In this document: one piece after another, positions 6,029 through 9,967 of the stretch | Numbering within the stretch: the first letter of the stretch is position 1 | Layout: the number at the start of each line of letters is the position of its first letter | Assembly: GCA_023230905.1 (NCBI GenBank) | Contig: JALNWL010000083.1 | Location: 1 to 9,967, forward strand | Direction of reading: 5' to 3' | Source of the DNA: Syntrophales bacterium | Lineage (GTDB): Bacteria > Desulfobacterota > Syntrophia > Syntrophales > UBA2251 | Length of the DNA stretch: 9,967 nucleotides | The notes under the pieces: model-generated | The model's database searches: none | The model's input: the letters and a program-made list of their open reading frames with translations, nothing else | Told to the model about the DNA's origin: nothing | Made by a program: the position numbers and the translations under genes

Positions 6029-7705
6029 TCAGGTTTCTGCCTCCATCAGAACCTTCCGCATGTCTTTTTTCAGAATCTTCCCGACGGCGCTCATGGGGAG
6101 CTGGTCCACGAAGCGGATCACCTTGGGCACCTTATAGGGGGCGACCTTCTCCTTCATGTAGGCGACGATGTTCTCCCGCATCGCGTCGCCCTTCTCCCGC
6201 CCCGACTTCAGAATCACCCCGCAGGCCACGATTTCGGATCCCGGCCGCTTCGGATCCGGCAGACCGATCGTCGCGACGTTGTCGATGTCCGGATGCTGCA
6301 TGAGGACTTCGTCAACCTGCCGTGTGAAGACCTTGTATCCGGAAACGCTGACCATGTCCTTGAGGCGATCCACGATAAAGAGATACCCGTCCTCGTCCAT
6401 GACGGCGATGTCCCCCGTATGGATCCATCCGTTCCGGAGCGTGAAGGCCGTATCCTCGGTTTTGTTGTGATACCCGCGCGTGAAGACCTGGGGCCCGCGG
6501 GCGACAAATTCTCCGGGCTCGCCGAGTGGCGCCTCCCGGTTCGTATCCGGATCCACCAGGCGGACCTCCGTGTCCGGCAGGGGCAAGCCCACCGATCCGG
6601 CCTTCTTGACGCCGTCCCGCGGCAGGGCCGTAAGTATCGGGCTCGTCTCCGTCATGCCGTAGACCTCGATCAGCTTGCCCGCACCGACGAGATCCTCCAG
6701 TTCCTTAATGCTCTCGGCGGGGAAGGGAGATGCGCCGCTCCCGAAATACTGGACGCCCGAGAAGTCGAGGGCGCGGAAATCGGGTCGCTTCAGAAGTTCG
6801 AGAAAGAGGGTCGGCACGTTGTAGATCGCGGTCGGCCGATAGTCCTTGATCGACTGAATGATGAAATCGAGGTCCCGGGGATTGGGCACCATCGGCAGCG
6901 TGCTTCCGACGGCGAGGCTCCACAGGGCGATGATGTTCCCCGCCTGGTGGAACAGGGGAAAGGCGCACAGGATCGTCTGTTCGCCCATCGCGCTTCTCAT
7001 CCAGGCGGTCAGTTGCACGATCTGATGGACGATGTTGTTTTGGGTGAGAACCGCGCCCTTCGGCTGACCGGTCGTCCCCCCCGTATACATCATGAGGCAG
7101 GGGTCCCCGGGGTCCACCCGCACCTGGACGGGATCCGCCGGTGCATCCGCCAACGCCTCCAGGAAGCGCGCCGTCGTCACGCCGGGGATCGCGGCCAACG
7201 GGGCCGCGGTCTCGGCCTGGGGGAGAAAATCGTTGAGGCCGGTCACGAACACCGCCCGGACGCCGGTCCCGCCGATCACGCTCGTGACCACGTCATAGAA
7301 GAAGTCCAGGGTGACCAGGGCCTTGGCCCCGGAGTCCTTCAGCTGGTAGGCCAGTTCCTCCGGCGTCAGCAGGGGGCTGACGCCCGTGAACACGCAACCG
7401 GCCTTCTGGATGGCAATGGCCGTGATATAGCAGGCGGGGAGGTTCGGCAGGTGGACGCCCACCGTATCCCCGGGACGGCAGCCGCTCTTTTCGAGAACGT
7501 GTGCCATCTGGTTGGACAGACGGTCCAGTTCGCGGTACGGGATCTGTTGCCCCATGTAGCAGAGGGCCGCCCGGTCCGGCACCTGATCGAAGGCCTTGCG
7601 AATCAGCTCTACGTAAGAGACTTGAGGGTATTCCAGCGTCGCCGGAACGCCCGGATCATAGTGTTTCAACCATGGTTTTTGGACGTAAATCGACTCCTGA
7701 CTCAT
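6029..7705 (-). CDS. Long-chain-type acyl-CoA synthetase (AMP-forming), ACS-C
   Basis: This 558-residue ANL ligase is a close paralogue of ACS-B, from the shared KPWLKHYD near the N-terminus (10-17) to the MSAVGK motif near the end. Core motifs are complete: the P-loop YTGGTTGQPKG (207-217), FPLFHQAGN (249-257), YGMTE (349-353), HTGD (429-432, where His for Tyr is a common family variant), the hinge DRLKD (446-450), SGYKVFTRQVDE (455-466) and the catalytic lysine K543. It should make an acyl-CoA from a free acid, ATP and CoA in the cytoplasm. The tyrosine of the A5 motif is kept here, unlike in ACS-B. The start is supported by AAGGAG seven bases upstream. It is separated from ACS-B by 135 bases and from ACS-D by 96 bases holding a strong hairpin. 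The two paralogues probably differ in substrate or expression; which acids they use cannot be read from sequence. Confidence 0.93.
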   Translation of the reverse strand: MSQESIYVQKPWLKHYDPGVPATLEYPQVSYVELIRKAFDQVPDRAALCYMGQQIPYRELDRLSNQMAHVLEKSGCRPGDTVGVHLPNLPACYITAIAIQKAGCVFTGVSPLLTPEELAYQLKDSGAKALVTLDFFYDVVTSVIGGTGVRAVFVTGLNDFLPQAETAAPLAAIPGVTTARFLEALADAPADPVQVRVDPGDPCLMMYTGGTTGQPKGAVLTQNNIVHQIVQLTAWMRSAMGEQTILCAFPLFHQAGNIIALWSLAVGSTLPMVPNPRDLDFIIQSIKDYRPTAIYNVPTLFLELLKRPDFRALDFSGVQYFGSGASPFPAESIKELEDLVGAGKLIEVYGMTETSPILTALPRDGVKKAGSVGLPLPDTEVRLVDPDTNREAPLGEPGEFVARGPQVFTRGYHNKTEDTAFTLRNGWIHTGDIAVMDEDGYLFIVDRLKDMVSVSGYKVFTRQVDEVLMQHPDIDNVATIGLPDPKRPGSEIVACGVILKSGREKGDAMRENIVAYMKEKVAPYKVPKVIRFVDQLPMSAVGKILKKDMRKVLMEAET

Positions 7706-7732
7706 TCACCTTCTCCTTCATCAATCAATTTC

Positions 7733-7750
7733 GGATGCCGTCCCGCATCC
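7733..7750. repeat. Small hairpin in the ACS-C leader
   Basis: GGATGC and GCATCC form a perfect 6-bp stem around a 6-nt loop. It lies between the large hairpin at 7760-7794 and the ACS-C ribosome site. It may be part of a structured 5' leader, but it is short and has no T-run. Confidence 0.4.
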
Positions 7751-7759
7751 CGGTTGTCC

Positions 7760-7794
7760 CTCCCGGGGACCGCACCGCCTGCGGTCCCCGGGAG
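7760..7794. repeat. Perfect 15-bp GC-rich hairpin just after the ACS-D stop codon
   Basis: Two 15-base arms, 7760-7774 (CTCCCGGGGACCGCA) and 7780-7794, are exact reverse complements around a 5-nt loop. On the minus strand the hairpin begins seven bases after the ACS-D stop codon and ends about 55 bases before the ACS-C start. No T-run follows on either strand, so it is not a standard intrinsic terminator. It could protect the ACS-D transcript 3' end, reduce read-through into ACS-C, or be a copy of a dispersed palindromic repeat. The structure itself is certain; the role is inferred. Confidence 0.8.
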
Positions 7795-7801
7795 AGGGGC
7801 T

Positions 7802-9343
7802 TTAAGACTGCGAAAACTTCTCCACCAGGAGGAACTTCTGGACCTTGCCCGTCGGGGTCATGGGGAGATTATCCACGAAGAACACCGTCTTCGGGGCCTT
7901 GAAGTGCGCGATCCGGTCGCGACTGAAGGCGATGATCTCCTCCTCCGTCACTTCCTGGCCGGGACGCCGGATGATGACGGCGGTAATCCGTTCCCCCCAG
8001 GTGGTGTCGGGCAGGCCGATGACGGCGCACTGCATCACCGCCGGGTGACTCATGAGCATCTCCTCCACCTCGACGGCAAAGACGTTCTGGCCGCCCGTGA
8101 TCAGCATGTCCTTCTTCCGGCCGGCGAGAAAGAGAAATCCCTCGTCGTCGAACCGGCCCAGGTCGCCGGTGTAGAACCAGCCGTCCTTGAACATCTCCCG
8201 TGTCTTTTCCTCGTTCTTGAAATAGCCCGCGGTGACGGCCACGCCCCGGCCGATGATCTCGCCGACCTCCCCCGCCGGGACGTCCTGACCGTTGTTGTCG
8301 ACCACGCGCACGTCGGCCCCGAAATACAGGATCCCGACGGCCTCCGGCTTGCGTTCCTTGTCCTTCGGCCCGATGTTGACGAGGATGCCCGTCTCCTGAA
8401 GGCCGTAAAACTCGTAGAGTTTCGGGCACAGGCGTTTCTTGACCTGTTCCTGCAAGGCCACGGGAAACGGGGAGGCCGCGAAAACGAGAGCGCGCAGCGA
8501 CGACAGGTCGTGCTTCTCGATGTCGGGCAGGGCGAGAACGAAGCTCGCCATCGTGGGCACCCAGTTGGAGATGGTCACCTTTTCCTGCTCAATGACCCCC
8601 AGAATCTTCATCAGGTCGAACTGGTGGATGACGTTGCGGGCACCCGCGAAGATCGAGCAGGCGGACCAGGCAAATCCGACGCGGCCGAAGATGGGAAAAA
8701 CGGTCATGACGACGTCGCTCGCCGTCACGTCGTGCATGTAGGTCAGGATCGGACCCGCGCCGGCGTTGTTGTACTGCGAGAGCATGTAGGCCTTCGGCAG
8801 CCCCGTCGTCCCCGAGGTCAGGTTGAGGTACTGGGGATCCTCCTCGTCGATTTCCACGTCCGGTTCCGTCTGGGGGGAGGACTGGATCAACCCTTCATAG
8901 GAGACGGCGAAGTCCGGAACCGGCTCGCCGAAAGAGACAAACCGCTTGACGCCCGGAAGCTTGGGGCGAAGTCCGTCCACGAGCGCCGTGAAGGCGGCGT
9001 CGAAGATGAGGTTTTCCGTGTCGCAGAAGCTCATGAGTTCGACCATCTCCTGCGGCGAGAGGCGGTAGTTCAGCGGCAGCCCGACGCTGCCGATCTTGCC
9101 CAGGGCAAAATAGGTTTCCACGATTTCGTGTCGGTTGTAGGAAAGAAAGGCGGTGTTGTCCCCCTTCCGGATGCCGAGCCCCAGAAGGCCGTTCGCCAGG
9201 CCGTTGACCCGCTGGTTGACCTGCCGGAACGTCAGGCGACGCCCGGTCGTCATGCAGCTGATCGCCTCCCGGTCCCCGTAGCGCGCCGCGGCGACCTTCA
9301 CGTAGTTGCCGATGTTGAAGCTTCCCGTCGCTTTCCCTGCCAT
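7802..9343 (-). CDS. Divergent AMP-forming acyl-CoA synthetase, ACS-D
   Basis: This 513-residue ANL-superfamily protein is shorter than the other three ligases and belongs to a different branch. It keeps the essential elements: the P-loop TSGTTGLPKA (176-185, with K184), YTGD (391-394), the hinge GRKKD (408-412) and the A10 lysine K500 in MTPTGKVQK. Several positions differ from the usual pattern. The P-loop ends in Ala rather than Gly (A185). The PxFH motif reads FPIFGRVG (216-223), with Gly where His is usual. The A5 motif is YGLQET (313-318), with Gln in place of Thr. The YPxEVE segment reads FAVEVE (422-427). The enzyme is probably still active, but perhaps on an unusual acid such as an aromatic, alicyclic or branched one. 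The start is strongly supported by AAGGAGG five bases upstream. It is the first ligase of the cluster, after a 500-bp gap that would be the natural place for a promoter. Confidence 0.88.
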   Translation of the reverse strand: MAGKATGSFNIGNYVKVAAARYGDREAISCMTTGRRLTFRQVNQRVNGLANGLLGLGIRKGDNTAFLSYNRHEIVETYFALGKIGSVGLPLNYRLSPQEMVELMSFCDTENLIFDAAFTALVDGLRPKLPGVKRFVSFGEPVPDFAVSYEGLIQSSPQTEPDVEIDEEDPQYLNLTSGTTGLPKAYMLSQYNNAGAGPILTYMHDVTASDVVMTVFPIFGRVGFAWSACSIFAGARNVIHQFDLMKILGVIEQEKVTISNWVPTMASFVLALPDIEKHDLSSLRALVFAASPFPVALQEQVKKRLCPKLYEFYGLQETGILVNIGPKDKERKPEAVGILYFGADVRVVDNNGQDVPAGEVGEIIGRGVAVTAGYFKNEEKTREMFKDGWFYTGDLGRFDDEGFLFLAGRKKDMLITGGQNVFAVEVEEMLMSHPAVMQCAVIGLPDTTWGERITAVIIRRPGQEVTEEEIIAFSRDRIAHFKAPKTVFFVDNLPMTPTGKVQKFLLVEKFSQS

Positions 9344-9489
9344 GCGTCCCTCCTTTTTGAATGCAGGATGTGATGGTTCACCGTCCGGCCCCCACCGGAT
9401 CGGTCTCAGCCGCTTGTGGCATGCACACCGGCAAACGGACGGACCCCGACCGTTTTACCCGCCGGTGCGGACGCCGAATCGTCGGCCGG

Positions 9490-9507
9490 CCGATCCGGTC
9501 GGATCGG
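9490..9507. repeat. 7-bp inverted repeat in the ACS-D upstream region
   Basis: CCGATCC and GGATCGG pair perfectly around the loop GGTC, about 150 bases before the ACS-D start. It could be an operator or a leader hairpin. A further GGATCGG lies at 9397-9403, closer to the gene. The function is unknown. Confidence 0.4.
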
Positions 9508-9733
9508 GGGCCGCTGGAAAGAACAGCTCTGGAATGTGAACGAAAATCCGGATGATCTAACGCGTTACCCAGTTTCAGCGGCGCGATCGGGCACCGCTGC
9601 CGATAAAGTCGCTGCTGACGGAAATGACGATTCAAAACCCCTGCTCTTCGCGCTCCCGACGGTCCGGAACCGCTCACGGGCCATCCCCCCGGGTGGCATC
9701 GCCCGGACGGTGGCCCTAGCGGAGTGAACGCGC

Positions 9734-9783
9734 GGCGTCCGGGGGCCGGAAGGTTCCCGGACGCCTGCAAAACCGGGACGCCC
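9734..9783. repeat. 10-bp hairpin with a second competing arm
   Basis: GGCGTCCGGG (9734-9743) and CCCGGACGCC (9756-9765) form a perfect 10-bp stem around a 12-nt loop. A second copy of the right-arm core, GGACGCC (9776-9782), could pair with the same left arm, so two alternative foldings are possible. It lies about 60-110 bases after the acyl-CoA dehydrogenase stop on the minus strand. No T-run follows, so a terminator role is possible but not supported. Confidence 0.55.
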
Positions 9784-9816
9784 GTGGTATGGGGCTCGAT
9801 CCGTTTCTGAATTGGA

Positions 9817-9841
9817 ATGTCACCCCTATAGCATGTCCCCC
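9817..9841. repeat. Short tandem motif, possibly an insertion-sequence end
   Basis: The plus strand carries ATGTCACCCC (9817-9826) followed, at a 16-base period, by ATGTCCCCC (9833-9841). The motif ends one base from the acyl-CoA dehydrogenase stop codon. Repeated TGTC-C-run blocks like these recall the terminal transposase-binding repeats of IS21-like elements, but no transposase is present in the window, so this could at most be a solo end or relic. That reading is from memory of such ends and is weak. Confidence 0.25.
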
Positions 9842-9842
9842 G

Positions 9843-9967
9843 CTAGGACGCAAAGGCCTCTTCGGGGATGTCGATCATGGAGAGGTCCTCGCTCTTGATC
9901 GACGTCACCGCCGCGTCCACCTCCGGCAGAACGTGCTTGATGAAGTACCGCGCGGCCGAAACCTTCC
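9843..9967 (-). CDS. Acyl-CoA dehydrogenase, C-terminal fragment (cut by the window edge)
   Basis: Only the last 40 residues and the TAG stop codon lie in the window; the gene continues past the right edge. The tail reads AARYFIKHVLPEVDA (4-18), then a short helix and IPEEAFAS at the end. This pattern matches the C-terminal domain of the long acyl-CoA dehydrogenases of about 600 residues (AcdA/DmdC-like), which often end in a similar ARFF...LLP...EEAF segment. The full enzyme would be an FAD flavoprotein that introduces the alpha-beta double bond into an acyl-CoA, the step after the ligase reactions coded downstream. The active-site base and FAD-binding parts are outside the window, so activity cannot be judged. 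It points the same way as the ligases, but the 497-bp gap suggests a separate transcript. Confidence 0.65.
   Translation of the reverse strand, partial: KVSAARYFIKHVLPEVDAAVTSIKSEDLSMIDIPEEAFAS

Larger units (their letters stand above)
9344..9842. other. About 500-bp non-coding region upstream of ACS-D
   Basis: I see no convincing gene here. The open frames on both strands encode low-complexity Arg/Pro/Gly-rich peptides that resemble nothing and lack good ribosome sites. The region separates the acyl-CoA dehydrogenase stop codon from ACS-D and probably holds the promoter of the ligase cluster, although I could not pick out a credible -35/-10 or sigma-54 pair. Several inverted repeats are present: 9490-9507 (7-bp stem CCGATCC, loop GGTC), 9689-9706 (5-bp stem CCGGG), and the larger one at 9734-9765. 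GGATCGG occurs at 9397-9403 and again at 9501-9507. Confidence 0.6.

Noticed and set aside
6293..9373. Plus-strand open frame of 1026 codons antisense to ACS-C and ACS-D
   Set aside because: It lies exactly opposite two clear ligase genes and its peptide is rich in Arg, His, Asp, Gly and Pro without any domain. It is the antisense mirror expected from high-GC codon use; no ribosome site was seen.
9378..9770. Overlapping open frames on both strands in the 500-bp gap
   Set aside because: Both peptides are of skewed Arg/Pro/Gly composition, have no family resemblance and lack good ribosome sites. Two competing frames on opposite strands argue for non-coding DNA.

Overview
This is a GC-rich bacterial window carrying a cluster of fatty-acid or carboxylate activation and beta-oxidation genes. 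Almost everything is coded on the minus strand. No taxonomic marker is present. The density of AMP-forming acyl-CoA ligases beside a crotonase, an SDR oxidoreductase and an acyl-CoA dehydrogenase would suit a Desulfobacterota (Syntrophus-like) degrader, but that placement is an inference from gene content and protein style.

Layout in the direction of minus-strand transcription, right to left. At the right edge, 9843-9967 is the C-terminal tail of an acyl-CoA dehydrogenase. A gap of about 500 bp follows (9344-9842), with several inverted repeats and a short tandem motif but no convincing gene. Then come four ANL-superfamily acyl-CoA synthetases in a row: ACS-D (7802-9343), ACS-C (6029-7705), ACS-B (4229-5893) and ACS-A (2508-4184). 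A crotonase-fold protein follows (1626-2429). Next is a plus-strand guanidinium exporter of the Gdx/SugE type (1224-1544), convergent with the crotonase. Last is a minus-strand short-chain dehydrogenase/reductase (325-1083), divergent from the exporter. The leftmost 324 bp hold no confident gene.

How the genes may work together: the ligases would activate free carboxylic acids to acyl-CoAs using ATP. The acyl-CoA dehydrogenase, crotonase and SDR would then supply oxidation, double-bond and 3-hydroxy/keto chemistry on the acyl chain. ACS-B and ACS-C are close tandem paralogues, ACS-A is a more distant relative, and ACS-D is a different branch with altered core motifs. The exporter looks unrelated to this pathway.

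No defence system, CRISPR array, tRNA, rRNA or intact mobile element was seen. The main points worth a second look are the fourfold ligase array, non-consensus residues in ACS-B, ACS-D and the crotonase, a perfect 15-bp hairpin just after the ACS-D stop codon, and possible insertion-sequence-end-like repeats beside the acyl-CoA dehydrogenase stop. I do not see a clearly novel system here.
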